Source: Rhodocytophaga aerolata (GTDB lineage Bacteria > Bacteroidota > Bacteroidia > Cytophagales > 172606-1). From it: a stretch of DNA of 64,000 bases. A model generated the notes under the pieces. That model was not told the origin of the DNA. It saw nothing but the letters and a program-made list of their open reading frames with translations, and made no database searches. The stretch lies in the NCBI RefSeq assembly GCF_030503435.1, contig NZ_JAUKPO010000002.1:372001-436000 (forward strand), written 5' to 3'. Numbering within the stretch: the first letter of the stretch is position 1; every line of letters starts with the position of its first letter. Both the position numbers and the translations under genes were made by a program. Below are positions 1-8,792 of the stretch, in pieces.

Positions 1-1
1 G

Positions 2-598
2 CTAATCCGTATTCTGTGTGATATACAACCCACGACCAGTACCAACGCTATTTTCCTCTTTGGCCAGACAGAAGATAATGACGTATCTGTACTGGCCAAA
101 GCAAAACAAGTAGTGGAAGCAAAACAGACCGACCAGATCCTGTTTATGCATACACCTCCGACTAATGGCTACCCTGGGTATGAAGCATGGAAAAAGAAGT
201 TGATAAAAGCCGGCGTAGCCGGACAACAAATTGCAGGAGTACCTATGTTACCAGCTCCCGTTTTACATACCTTAGTAGAAGCCGAATCGGTGATGACTTA
301 TGCCAAGCAACACAACTTTCAGGCTATGTATGTAACGGCGGCTCCTTTTCATCAACCCCGTGCTTTTATGACCGCTGTAACGGCTGCCTTACGGATTTAC
401 CCTGAACTTAAGATCTACAGCCAGACTGGTATTTCCCTTCCCTGGCTGGAAGAAGCCATCCATTCTCAGGGCAAAACCACCGGCACCCGAAATCAGCTGA
501 TTGCCGGCGAAATGGAACGTATAGAAAAATACCAGAAGCAAGGAGACTTGGCTACTGTAGAACAGGTAGTAGACTATTTAAACAGGCGGGATAAGTAG
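2..598 (+). CDS. YdcF/SanA-like (DUF218) protein, 5' end outside window
   Basis: The reading frame is open from base 2, so the gene enters from the left edge; the first in-window GTG at 113 is internal. The visible protein starts around an alternating hydrophobic strand (NAIFLFGQTEDND) and carries a T/VEAESVMTYAKQHNF segment followed by AMYVTAAPFHQPRAF. That layout matches the second half of the DUF218 fold (YdcF, SanA, ElyC), where a Glu/Asn helix precedes a VTs-x-xH-x-xRA strand-helix. Members act on envelope or nucleotide-linked metabolites, but the substrate of most is unknown. No partner gene is visible. Family assignment is moderately secure; function is open. Confidence 0.6.
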   Translation, partial: LIRILCDIQPTTSTNAIFLFGQTEDNDVSVLAKAKQVVEAKQTDQILFMHTPPTNGYPGYEAWKKKLIKAGVAGQQIAGVPMLPAPVLHTLVEAESVMTYAKQHNFQAMYVTAAPFHQPRAFMTAVTAALRIYPELKIYSQTGISLPWLEEAIHSQGKTTGTRNQLIAGEMERIEKYQKQGDLATVEQVVDYLNRRDK

Positions 599-599
599 A

Positions 600-751
600 A
601 TTTGTGAATGTGGAAATTTGAAGATGAGGAAATGGCTGTTATTCTATTCTCTGTAAAGACAATCTTTTATTTCTGTTAATCAACAGAGCAGAACTTAATG
701 TGCGGTCTACACTATTTCATTTCCAAATTACCGCATTCTCAAATTTTCAAA
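600..751. repeat. Low-complexity imperfect inverted repeat between convergent genes
   Basis: Directly after the stop at 598 the sequence is built of ATTTG/GAATG words (600-634). Near 717-751 the reverse complement of similar words recurs; for example GAATGTGGAAATTTG on the left matches GAATGCGGTAATTTG of the right arm at 13 of 15 bases. It fills the space between two convergent genes and could fold into a long imperfect hairpin. It resembles two other elements in the window (15484-15560 and 62001-62171). Confidence 0.45.
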
Positions 752-755
752 TTAA

Positions 756-1268
756 TCACTCTTTAAACCACTCCATATACTTAATATAGTTATTGGCGGT
801 GCGGCTGATAAGGTCTATTTGTTCGGGACTTACTTTTTTAATGAATTTAGCCGGGTTTCCTGCATAAATACATCCGGGCTCGATTACTGTATTTTGCAGC
901 ACAATAGCTCCGGCTGCTACAATAGAACCTGTTTTTACCACTGCATGATCCATTACAATGGCTCCCATACCAATCAGCACGCGGTCTTCGATGGTGCAGC
1001 CATGGACAATGGCATTATGCGCAATAGATACTTCATTCCCAATAAGCGTAGCGGCCCGTTGATACGTACAATGAATAATAGCTCCATCTTGTATATTGCA
1101 ATTATTGCCAATCGTAATAGAATGCACATCGCCCCGTACTACGGCATTAAACCACACACTGCAGTTATCTCCCATTTTTACCTCACCTACTACTGTTGCA
1201 TTATCTGCCAGAAAACAGTTAGTACCAAATTGGGGGTGGATGCCTCTTACCGGTTTTATTAAAGCCAT
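756..1268 (-). CDS. Gamma-carbonic-anhydrase family hexapeptide protein
   Basis: This 170-residue protein is a left-handed beta-helix made of hexapeptide repeats, seen as recurrent I/V-G-x-x-x and V-x-x-G units through residues 15-140. The YrdA/PaaY/CaiE pattern is clear: NCSVWFNAVVRGD near 35-47, then histidines in AIIHC, SIAHNAIVHG that fit the three zinc ligands of gamma carbonic anhydrases. Length matches the family (about 170-180). Activity as carbonic anhydrase cannot be assumed, since many members have other or unknown roles. It starts with ATG and stands alone, convergent with the upstream partial gene and divergent from the FMN reductase gene. Confidence 0.88.
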   Translation of the reverse strand: MALIKPVRGIHPQFGTNCFLADNATVVGEVKMGDNCSVWFNAVVRGDVHSITIGNNCNIQDGAIIHCTYQRAATLIGNEVSIAHNAIVHGCTIEDRVLIGMGAIVMDHAVVKTGSIVAAGAIVLQNTVIEPGCIYAGNPAKFIKKVSPEQIDLISRTANNYIKYMEWFKE

Positions 1269-1440
1269 AAATTAATGTATAATGATGATGTTGAACGAGT
1301 ACAGATTTTTACAAACAATTAAAGCTAGCCTTCCTTCTTTACCAATAAATATAGTTTAAAACTTAATGGGTAAAAAAGCTGTTGTGGAAATAATTACCTC
1401 TACTTTCTGTCTATCTTAGCTTATTGAAAGGACCCTTTAC

Positions 1441-1965
1441 ATGATTTTGATAATTTGCGGGACAAACCGGCCTAACTCCACTACCCGAAAAATTTGTACG
1501 ATTTACCAGGATTTACTAACCCAACATGGTGCAGAAAGCCGGATTCTGGATTTATATGATCTCCCTGCCGACTTTACTAAAACAGCTCTTTACCATAACT
1601 CCGGAAAGAATACGGCTTTCAATGAATTCCGCCAACTGGTGGAGAGCAGCCAGAAATTCGTGTTTGTGGTGCCGGAGTATAATTACTCTTTTCCTGGTGT
1701 ATTAAAAGCCTTTATTGATGGACTAAAATATCCTGATAGCTTAACGAACAAAAAAGCTGCCTTGGTAGGATTGTCATCCGGAATGCAGGGCGGTTCTGTA
1801 GCCTTAAGCCACCTGACCGATATCTTAATGTATATGGGAGTAAATTTAGTAGGCCTTCAGCTAAAGCTTTCCAGAATTGAAGCCAATATGGAGGGAAATA
1901 AAATAAGTAGTCCTATATACAACCAGCTTTTAACCACGCAAGTAGAAAGGTTGATTGCCTTTTAA
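1441..1965 (+). CDS. NAD(P)H-dependent FMN reductase family protein
   Basis: The 174-residue product is a flavodoxin-like fold protein of the NADPH-dependent FMN reductase family (PF03358). It opens with a strand and phosphate-binding loop, MILIICGTNRPNSTTRK, binds FMN through VVPEYNYSFPGVLKAFID (about residues 79-96), and has the GLSSGMQGGS loop near 118. The PEYN motif is a hallmark of this family (ArsH, ChrR, YieF, azoreductase-like enzymes). It probably reduces quinones or free flavin in the cytoplasm; the physiological substrate is not evident. It is monocistronic and ends at a strong terminator shared with ftsZ on the other strand. Confidence 0.85.
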   Translation: MILIICGTNRPNSTTRKICTIYQDLLTQHGAESRILDLYDLPADFTKTALYHNSGKNTAFNEFRQLVESSQKFVFVVPEYNYSFPGVLKAFIDGLKYPDSLTNKKAALVGLSSGMQGGSVALSHLTDILMYMGVNLVGLQLKLSRIEANMEGNKISSPIYNQLLTTQVERLIAF

Positions 1966-2000
1966 AAAAAGAGGCTGAATTGATCTTTCAGCCTCTTTTT
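1966..2000. terminator. Bidirectional rho-independent terminator
   Basis: A perfect 14-bp stem (AAAAAGAGGCTGAA paired with its complement at 1987-2000) with a 7-base loop. It has A-rich and T-rich ends, so it works for both the FMN reductase gene (+) and the end of the dcw operon at ftsZ (-). Confidence 0.9.
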
Positions 2001-2005
2001 AATAA

Positions 2006-3463
2006 TTAATCTACATTATCGTGCAGAAACCGGTTGTTGCCCAGTATCTGATCGTCGTCACTGAGGTTGAACCTGGATATATTTTTTTCAGAAGAATGCG
2101 GCACATCCTGCAGGCGGATATTGCGGCGTTTATAAGCCGGCACTTCCATTTTCTCCCGGTAATCTTCCTGCGACATATCGGCACTTATTCTTTTCAGGCG
2201 TTCTTTTCTCTCTAATAGCCTGCGATAAGCATCTTGTTCGGCATTGTATTCCTCATCCTGCATTTGCTGATCTCTATCAGCAGGCACATCTACCACCCTG
2301 AAATCATTGTCCAGGTCGTAGGTTACTTTATCCTGCTTCGGCGGATTTGCCTGAAAGTTAACTGGCGCAGGTTCTTGTCTCCGCTCTACTACCGGTTTGT
2401 TTGCCGGATATAGCTCACGTCCTGAATCGAGATCGGTAATCTTTTTTTTATCATGACTGCTAGAGGAAGAATGCCCCATAATGTCACTTTCATCAAAGCC
2501 AGTAGCAATAACCGTTACACGGATGCTGGCTCCCAGAGATGCATCCACTCCATGGCCAAAGATAACGTCGTCTGCTTCTTTGCCGGCTTTCTCCTGAATA
2601 AACTCTGTAATTTCAGAGAGTTCATCCATTTGCAGTTCTGCCTGCTCGCCAGATACGATAGACAACAATATTTTTTGTGCCCCATGAATGTTGCGGTGAT
2701 TCAACAGCGGCGAAAGCAATGCTTCTTCGGCAGCACGTCTGGCCCGGTTTTCACCTTCTGTTTTAGAAGAACCCATTACCGCAGCACCGGAATCTTTCAT
2801 TACCGTTTTCACATCTTCAAAATCCACGTTCACGTAGCCTGGCACCGTAATGATCTCTGCTATACCTTTGGCAGCCGTTGTTAACACATTATCTGCCTGG
2901 GCAAAAGCCTGGCTGATGGTGAGATTGCCATAAATTTCGCGCAGTTTATCGTTTACAATTACCAGCACCGTATCGCAGTTCTGGCGCATTTCTTCGATAC
3001 CTTTCATGGCTTGCTCTATCTTCTTTTTGCCTTCAAAACCAAAAGGAGCCGTTACAATACCTACAGTTAGTATACCTAATTCTTTAGCAATACCAGCAAT
3101 CACGGGTGCAGCGCCTGTACCGGTGCCACCACCCATCCCAGCTGTGATAAATACCATTTTTGTATTCTGGCTCAACAGTTCCCGTATATCCTGTTTACTT
3201 TCAATGGCGGCATTACGGCCTTTTTCAGGATTAGCGCCTGCACCTAAACCTTCCGTTAAACTCACGCCAATTTGTAAGCGGTTAGGAACTGGGCTATTTT
3301 TTAGGGCTTGTGCATCTGTGTTACATACCACAAATTCCACATCCTTTATCCCTTTATTGAACATGTGGTTTACCGCGTTGCTGCCGCCACCCCCTACACC
3401 AATTACCTTGATGATAGATTTATGATGATCGGGTAAGTCAAACTTAAATGTGTTTTCAGCCAT
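2006..3463 (-). CDS. ftsZ: Cell division GTPase FtsZ
   Basis: FtsZ polymerises at midcell into the Z-ring, the scaffold of the divisome. The 485-residue protein has the tubulin/FtsZ GTPase domain: a GGGGSNAVN loop at 24-32, the tubulin signature GGGTGTGAAP at 111-120, and NVDFEDVKTVM around the T7 loop. The core ends near residue 320 and is followed by a long variable linker of about 160 residues, rich in charged residues and Gln, as usual in Bacteroidota. The last stretch, DDDQILGNNRFLHDNVD, is the probable C-terminal peptide contacting FtsA, though it differs from the E. coli sequence. It is the last gene of the dcw cluster, 160 bp after ftsA, so a private promoter is possible. Confidence 0.98.
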   Translation of the reverse strand: MAENTFKFDLPDHHKSIIKVIGVGGGGSNAVNHMFNKGIKDVEFVVCNTDAQALKNSPVPNRLQIGVSLTEGLGAGANPEKGRNAAIESKQDIRELLSQNTKMVFITAGMGGGTGTGAAPVIAGIAKELGILTVGIVTAPFGFEGKKKIEQAMKGIEEMRQNCDTVLVIVNDKLREIYGNLTISQAFAQADNVLTTAAKGIAEIITVPGYVNVDFEDVKTVMKDSGAAVMGSSKTEGENRARRAAEEALLSPLLNHRNIHGAQKILLSIVSGEQAELQMDELSEITEFIQEKAGKEADDVIFGHGVDASLGASIRVTVIATGFDESDIMGHSSSSSHDKKKITDLDSGRELYPANKPVVERRQEPAPVNFQANPPKQDKVTYDLDNDFRVVDVPADRDQQMQDEEYNAEQDAYRRLLERKERLKRISADMSQEDYREKMEVPAYKRRNIRLQDVPHSSEKNISRFNLSDDDQILGNNRFLHDNVD

Positions 3464-3623
3464 AACAAAAGGGTTATGTGTTGTAGTAGGTTAGTAAGGT
3501 TAAATTCTTTTCAATAGTATGGGAATAGTTAAAGATTATCAGGTAGAATATTGAACCAAAAAATAGTTTAGTTGCCTGTATATTTACTCAATATTCATAG
3601 TCAGTAATCTTCCACCTTCCTGA

Positions 3624-4949
3624 TCAATAATCGTTTTTATCTTTATCTTCAAAATCATCGATCATAAAACTTCTGGTTCTATCCAGAATACGTCTGAAGA
3701 AGTCGTTGCCCTGAGGCTTACGTGCTTCTTTAGGCGGAGCAACGGCAGGAGAAGCTTTTGCTGTCTGTACCTGAACATACCGGTTTTCCCGGTCATCAAT
3801 AGCCTGAAAACCTGCCAGCACCAATCCGACAGACGTTGCGTACATCGGATTTTTAATGGTTTCTATTTTGCTTTTGCCCAGGTATTCATTTGGATAGCCT
3901 ATTCTGGCATCCATGCCGGTTACCAGTTCAAATAGTTCTTTTGCATCTGTAAGTTGGGCACCCCCACCGGTAATGACTACGCCACCAGGCAGCCTGTTTT
4001 CGTAACCGGAACGGATAATTTCTGCATGCACCATCTCAATAATTTCTTCCATGCGGGCCTCAATGATATGAGCCAGATTTTTTACAGAAATCTCTTTGGG
4101 CAACCGGTTGCGTAAACCAGGGATAGAAACCACTTCATTCCAACTGGCAACCTCTGCAATGGCTTTACCAAACTTCACTTTCAGTGATTCAGCCTGGTTT
4201 TGCATCACCATGCAGCCTTCTTTAATGTCGGAGGTAATAATGCTGCCGCCAAACGGAATGACTGCCGTATGACGGATGATATTATCGTAGTAAATGGTAA
4301 TGTCTGTAGTGCCGCCCCCGATATCTACCAGAGCTACCCCGGCTTCTTTTTCATCTTGCGTTAATACAGCCATGCTGGAAGCAATAGGCTCCAGTATCAG
4401 GTTCTCAATCTCCAGGTTAGCCCGGCGCACACATTTGTTAATGTTGTGTACTGCCGTAGTTTGTGCAGTGATAATATGAAAGTCGGCTTCCAGCTTTATG
4501 CCAGACATGCCCACCGGATCTTTAATACCACCTTCATAATCTACACTGTAATTTTGAGGCAACACATGAATAATTTCACTGCCTGGAGGAATGACTGTGC
4601 GGTACATGTCATTGGTGAGCCGGTTAATATCAGCTACGCCAATTTCTTCGTCCGAAGAGTTACGGGTAATACTTCCGCGTTGCCGCATACTTTTTATATG
4701 CTGCCCGGAAATACCTACATTCACTACCCGGATGTTAATTCCGGACTGTGCTTCTGCTTCTGCAACGGCTTGTATGATGGCATCTACCGTTTTATCTATA
4801 TTTGTTACAAGGCCACGGGTTACCCCTTCTGAGTTGGCTTTGCCCATACCTAAAATTTCCAGCTTACCGTAATCGTTTTTACGGCCAACAATCGCACATA
4901 TCTTCGTGCTTCCAATATCGAGACCTACTACTATTTTGTCTTTTTGCAT
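3624..4949 (-). CDS. ftsA: Cell division protein FtsA
   Basis: FtsA is the actin-like ATPase that tethers FtsZ filaments to the inner membrane. The 441-residue protein shows VVGLDIGSTKICAIVG (phosphate 1) at 8-23, the inserted 1C/SHS2 region, VALVDIGGGTTDITI (phosphate 2) near 205-219 and GVVITGGGAQL (adenosine motif) near 320. The C terminus ends in a basic amphipathic segment (DFFRRILDRTRSFM), fitting the membrane-targeting helix, followed by an acidic tail. It lies 6 bp after ftsQ and precedes ftsZ, the universal order. Confidence 0.97.
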   Translation of the reverse strand: MQKDKIVVGLDIGSTKICAIVGRKNDYGKLEILGMGKANSEGVTRGLVTNIDKTVDAIIQAVAEAEAQSGINIRVVNVGISGQHIKSMRQRGSITRNSSDEEIGVADINRLTNDMYRTVIPPGSEIIHVLPQNYSVDYEGGIKDPVGMSGIKLEADFHIITAQTTAVHNINKCVRRANLEIENLILEPIASSMAVLTQDEKEAGVALVDIGGGTTDITIYYDNIIRHTAVIPFGGSIITSDIKEGCMVMQNQAESLKVKFGKAIAEVASWNEVVSIPGLRNRLPKEISVKNLAHIIEARMEEIIEMVHAEIIRSGYENRLPGGVVITGGGAQLTDAKELFELVTGMDARIGYPNEYLGKSKIETIKNPMYATSVGLVLAGFQAIDDRENRYVQVQTAKASPAVAPPKEARKPQGNDFFRRILDRTRSFMIDDFEDKDKNDY

Positions 4950-4955
4950 ACCAAA

Positions 4956-5738
4956 TTATTCACAAATGATTTGATTCTGATAAGCAAGACTTACCCTGCT
5001 GTATCTGTTCCAACCTTTTACAGGTACTATCTGCTTGTAAAAGATTTTCAGTTTATTAAACTTCCGTTCAATATCCGTAGCTGTACCAAACTCTATTACT
5101 TGCTTCCCTACCTGCGGATACAAGAGTATGGTGCCATCTGCGTTCATGTATAGCTGCGCTATTTGCGCCTTCCAGAATCTGCTGCTGTCTATAAACTGCA
5201 ACAACTGGAATATATTTTTACCTGAATCCGTTTGCAGGAGGTCTTTTTCTACCAGATTTTCCGCGTTATCGGCCTCAATAATTATAACTCTGGCGGTAAA
5301 CCTGTCGGAAAGTGGTAACACTTCCCCCTGATCACTGATATAAGCGTCTGGCCCATAGCGTTGTACAATTCTTGCAATCGGCCGGCGCTGTTTTACTTCT
5401 ACTGATAACTCTCCTTTTAGGTCTCTCGAAACCTGACAGTTCCGTATAAATTTATTGGTTTTAATTCGTTTTTCAAGAGATTTCAAATCAATATTTTTAT
5501 ATTCCTCCCCCACCAGCTGGTCGCTGCCATTGTTGGTAATTAAGGCCAGTACATCGGTTTCATTGATAAAATAATTGTTTAAGGTATTCTCAATCGAAAC
5601 GTTTACTTTTGTACAAACCTTAGATGCCTGCTTTTTCTCCACAAATCCGATCAGCCCAAAGAATATCACAAATGTAAGAAAAACCTTAACTTTTCTTTTT
5701 AATTTATACTTAAAAAAGTTGCTAATTTTTGTCAACAT
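4956..5738 (-). CDS. ftsQ: Cell division protein FtsQ/DivIB
   Basis: A 260-residue bitopic membrane protein: a short, very basic cytoplasmic N terminus (KYKLKRKVK), one membrane helix at about 18-34, then a periplasmic POTRA-like domain (NTLNNYFINETDVLALI) and a beta domain. Sequence identity is low throughout this family, so the call rests on topology, length and position between murC and ftsA. FtsQ links early and late divisome proteins with FtsB and FtsL. It starts 9 bp after murC and ends 6 bp before ftsA, consistent with one transcript. Confidence 0.92.
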   Translation of the reverse strand: MLTKISNFFKYKLKRKVKVFLTFVIFFGLIGFVEKKQASKVCTKVNVSIENTLNNYFINETDVLALITNNGSDQLVGEEYKNIDLKSLEKRIKTNKFIRNCQVSRDLKGELSVEVKQRRPIARIVQRYGPDAYISDQGEVLPLSDRFTARVIIIEADNAENLVEKDLLQTDSGKNIFQLLQFIDSSRFWKAQIAQLYMNADGTILLYPQVGKQVIEFGTATDIERKFNKLKIFYKQIVPVKGWNRYSRVSLAYQNQIICE

Positions 5739-5747
5739 ACAAGCAAA

Positions 5748-7154
5748 TCAATCATTTACAGCTAACTTTTTTTTGAAATTTTCCTGGATTGGTTGAACCA
5801 GTGTATCTATATCGCCGGCGCCTAAGGTGATTAGCACTTCCACACCGGATTTATTTAATTCTTTTAAAAGTTCATTTTTCGAACATACCATTTTTTCAGC
5901 TGAAGTAATTTCCTCCAGTAACAGTTGAGAGCTAACCCCTGGTATAGGTAGTTCCCGGGCAGGATAAATATCCAGCAGGATTACCTGGTCGGCCAGACTT
6001 AAGCTGTCTGAAAAACCTTGTGCAAAATCTCTTGTTCTGGTAAAAAGATGAGGCTGAAAAACGGCTGTAATTTTCTTTGATGGGTACAAAGCGCGTACAG
6101 ATGTAAGAACGGCCTCAATTTCAGCTGGATGATGTGCATAATCGTCTATATAAACAAGGTAAGGATTTTTGATGATATATTCAAAGCGCCGTTTTACCCC
6201 CTTGTAAGAAGAAATGCCATTTTTTGCCTGCTCAGGCGTAACCCCTACGCTAAGTGCCGCAGCCATAGCCACGGTTGCATTCTCAACGTTGTGATAGCCT
6301 GGAATTTGCAATGAAACCCCTGTAATTTTTGTATCGGCGCTTACAAAATCAAAGGTAAAAGAAGCATTGGCAATATGTATGTTTTCTGCCCGGAAAGCAG
6401 CCTTAGCTGACGCAGAAAAGTCAAACACATGTACTGAACTATCTGTAGTTTTTTGCAGCGGCAACGCATGTTTCATAAATAGTGTACCGCCTGGCTTTAT
6501 CTGCTTTACAAACTCATTATACGAAGCCTGCACGGAAGCATGGTCGCCATAAATATCCAGATGGTCAGCATCTACCGAATTAATTACAGCTACATCCGGA
6601 AACAACGTTAGAAAAGAACGGTCGTACTCATCGGCCTCTACTACTACTAAAGGCGCATCAGGGCTTTGCGGATCGTTTAACAGCAGATTGGTATTGTAAT
6701 TTTGAGTAATACCTCCCAGGAAAGCTGCTACATTTTTGCCGGCATTTTTCAGTACATGGGCAATCATGGAAGAAGTGGTGGTTTTACCATGTGTGCCAGC
6801 TACGGCAATAGTAAACATGTTCCGGGTAAGTAAGCCTAGTACCTGCGAACGTTTTTGGATGGTAAAGCCATTATTCAGGAAGTAGTTATATTCTTGATGA
6901 TCTTTTGGAACAGCCGGGGTGTACACAATTAATGTATCCGGAGAAGCATGCCTGAAGGATTGTGGAATATGCTCAAGGCCATCTTCAAAATGAATGGCTA
7001 TTCCTTCCGTTTGCAACTCATTTGTGAGAGACGTGGGGGTGCGGTCGTACCCTGCAACCAGGCGGCCGTTCCTATGAAACCAGCGGGCAAGGGCACTCAT
7101 CCCTATACCGCCAATGCCCAAAAAATATACGTTTGCAATATCTTTCAAATTCAA
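5748..7154 (-). CDS. murC: UDP-N-acetylmuramate--L-alanine ligase MurC
   Basis: MurC adds L-alanine to UDP-MurNAc in the cytoplasm, using ATP. The ORF shows the N-terminal Rossmann motif VYFLGIGGIGMSALARW, the ATP loop AGTHGKTTT, a central DEYDRSFL segment, and YIDDYAHHP in the region preceding the C-terminal domain, all typical of MurC. The frame opens at a TTG at 7190, but family alignment suggests the protein begins about 6 residues before the first beta strand, at the TTG codons 7154 or 7148 (LNLKDIANVYF); I chose 7154. No ATG is available, so a TTG start is required. It is followed closely by ftsQ and preceded by an unusual 480-bp repeat-bearing spacer. Confidence 0.95.
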   Translation of the reverse strand: MNLKDIANVYFLGIGGIGMSALARWFHRNGRLVAGYDRTPTSLTNELQTEGIAIHFEDGLEHIPQSFRHASPDTLIVYTPAVPKDHQEYNYFLNNGFTIQKRSQVLGLLTRNMFTIAVAGTHGKTTTSSMIAHVLKNAGKNVAAFLGGITQNYNTNLLLNDPQSPDAPLVVVEADEYDRSFLTLFPDVAVINSVDADHLDIYGDHASVQASYNEFVKQIKPGGTLFMKHALPLQKTTDSSVHVFDFSASAKAAFRAENIHIANASFTFDFVSADTKITGVSLQIPGYHNVENATVAMAAALSVGVTPEQAKNGISSYKGVKRRFEYIIKNPYLVYIDDYAHHPAEIEAVLTSVRALYPSKKITAVFQPHLFTRTRDFAQGFSDSLSLADQVILLDIYPARELPIPGVSSQLLLEEITSAEKMVCSKNELLKELNKSGVEVLITLGAGDIDTLVQPIQENFKKKLAVND

Positions 7155-7409
7155 AAAATTCAGTAGGTACGTTGAGTATGCAAATTTCAAAATTTTTGGC
7201 TTACCTGCATGATAAACTCTCTTACTTTTCCATATTTTACATCATATTTTTATATATGCGCTCCTTCACTCTGAAAGGAATGTTACCAAGTAAGCTACTT
7301 AATTTATTGAATTAACGTGGGAAATTCTGCTATTCCGGGCGAGTAAGTTACAAATAAGCAGATACTGCTAACGTAGTAGATTACAAGTATGCCCAGCAAC
7401 AAGGGGTAG

Positions 7410-7456
7410 CAACGCATTTCTGTTACACTACCTGGTAGCTTAACAGAAATGCGTTG
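7410..7456. repeat. 16-bp inverted repeat in the murG-murC spacer
   Basis: CAACGCATTTCTGTTA (7410-7425) pairs perfectly with 7441-7456. The 15-base loop can itself fold because it holds CTACC-T-GGTAG, giving a two-step hairpin. There is no T-run after it, so a simple terminator is not indicated. Confidence 0.75.
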
Positions 7457-7471
7457 TAGCTTGTTCTGAGC

Positions 7472-7502
7472 CCTTCGTATCCTGCCAGGCAGGATACGAA
7501 GG
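7472..7502. repeat. 31-bp perfect palindrome in the murG-murC spacer
   Basis: CCTTCGTATCCTGCC (7472-7486) and its reverse complement (7488-7502) flank a single A. Outside it, TTCTGAGC on the left and GACAGAATGAC on the right extend the pairing imperfectly, as in REP/BIME-like dispersed hairpins. A related word, CTTCCTTCGTCAGCATGAC, occurs near 19608. Confidence 0.75.
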
Positions 7503-7637
7503 ACAGAATGACCTTAAGTTAATTCATTAAGTTGCCTATTTTTTCCTTTAGGGAATCAGGGCAAATGTTCTGTTCTCTTGTTTATATCTATCTACACAGC
7601 TATCCATATGGTAAGACGGATAAAGCTGAAAAATATT

Positions 7638-8744
7638 TTAACGAATAAGCTTTAAAATTTCTTCCGCAATTTGCCGGGCAGCATCTGGCTTGCCTATTTT
7701 GCGGATATTTGCCGATAATTGTTCTTTCTGGCTGGTATCATTTAGCAAAGTTAATGCAGCAGGAACCAGTTTTTCCATAGCCTCTACGTCCTTTACCATT
7801 AAGGCAGCTCCATTGTTTACCAGGTTCATGGCATTCTTCGTCTGATGATCTTCTGAAACATTGGGTGAAGGCACTAATATGGCGGGTTTTGCAGCCAGGC
7901 AAAGTTCGGATATAGACAAGGCTCCTGCACGTGAAATCACAGCATCTGCAACGCCATAGGCCAGATCCATCGGTGCAATAAAATCATAGACATGCACATT
8001 CGATACGCCTGCCGCGGCCTGCTTACAGCTTTCGTAATAAAACTTTCCAGTCTGCCAGATTACCTGACAGTTGGCCTGAGAAAGAGCCGGCAATGATGCT
8101 TTCAATGTTTCGTTAATGGTTCTGGCTCCGAGGCTGCCACCAATTACCAGAAGAGTCGGCTTGTTTTCGGATAATTTAAAGTATTCTAACGCGTCTTTTC
8201 TTTTTTGGTTGGCCTGCAATATATCTTTTCTTACCGGATTTCCGGTAAATATGATTTTTTCAGCCGGAAAAAACTTTTCCATGCCTCCATAGGCCACACA
8301 TATTTTATGTGCTTTTTTTGCCAGCCACTTATTGGTTAGCCCTGCATAGGAATTTTGCTCTTGAATAAGTGTAGGTATATTTCGTCCGGCAGCTGCATAC
8401 AATAAAGGCCCACTGGCATACCCTCCTACCCCTACAGCAGCATCTGGCTTAAAATCACTAATAACTTTGCGGGCTTTCAGCAGGCTGTTCATCAGCTTGA
8501 AAGGAAAAAGCAAATTGGAAGGTGTTAATTTTCGCTGAATACCGGCAATAGGCAAGCCGATAATTTTATAGCCAGCCTGCGGTACTTTCTGCATTTCCAT
8601 CTTCCCTTCTGCGCCTACAAACAGAATTTCGGTGCGGGTATCTAGTTCTTTTAAGGCGTTGGCAATGGCAATAGCCGGATAAATGTGCCCACCAGTACCG
8701 CCGCCGCTGATAATGATTTTATATGATTTTGTTGTCTGAACCAC
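7638..8744 (-). CDS. murG: UDP-GlcNAc transferase MurG (lipid II synthesis)
   Basis: MurG transfers GlcNAc to lipid I, forming lipid II at the inner face of the membrane. The 368-residue GT-B enzyme shows the GGGTGGHIYPA loop at 14-24, a VGVGGYASGP segment near 105, LIQEQNSYAGLTN near 128-140, GNPVRKD, and the donor-site motif VISRAGALSISE near 260, followed by LVPSPNVSEDHQ. Length matches the family (about 360). The start is GTG at 8744; no ATG exists before the glycine loop. It lies 48 bp after ftsW. Confidence 0.97.
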   Translation of the reverse strand: MVQTTKSYKIIISGGGTGGHIYPAIAIANALKELDTRTEILFVGAEGKMEMQKVPQAGYKIIGLPIAGIQRKLTPSNLLFPFKLMNSLLKARKVISDFKPDAAVGVGGYASGPLLYAAAGRNIPTLIQEQNSYAGLTNKWLAKKAHKICVAYGGMEKFFPAEKIIFTGNPVRKDILQANQKRKDALEYFKLSENKPTLLVIGGSLGARTINETLKASLPALSQANCQVIWQTGKFYYESCKQAAAGVSNVHVYDFIAPMDLAYGVADAVISRAGALSISELCLAAKPAILVPSPNVSEDHQTKNAMNLVNNGAALMVKDVEAMEKLVPAALTLLNDTSQKEQLSANIRKIGKPDAARQIAEEILKLIR

Positions 8745-8792
8745 GATTTACTGGATTAAAAGATTAGCTGGTTTTTAGATAATTACCTACTT

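Larger units (their letters stand above)
7191..7637. other. Long spacer between murG and murC with two hairpins
   Basis: No gene is supported here, which is odd inside a tightly packed operon. It contains two strong inverted repeats (7410-7456 and 7472-7502, listed separately). The murC promoter, if it has one, should lie here. I saw no clear ORF or RNA gene. Confidence 0.6.
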
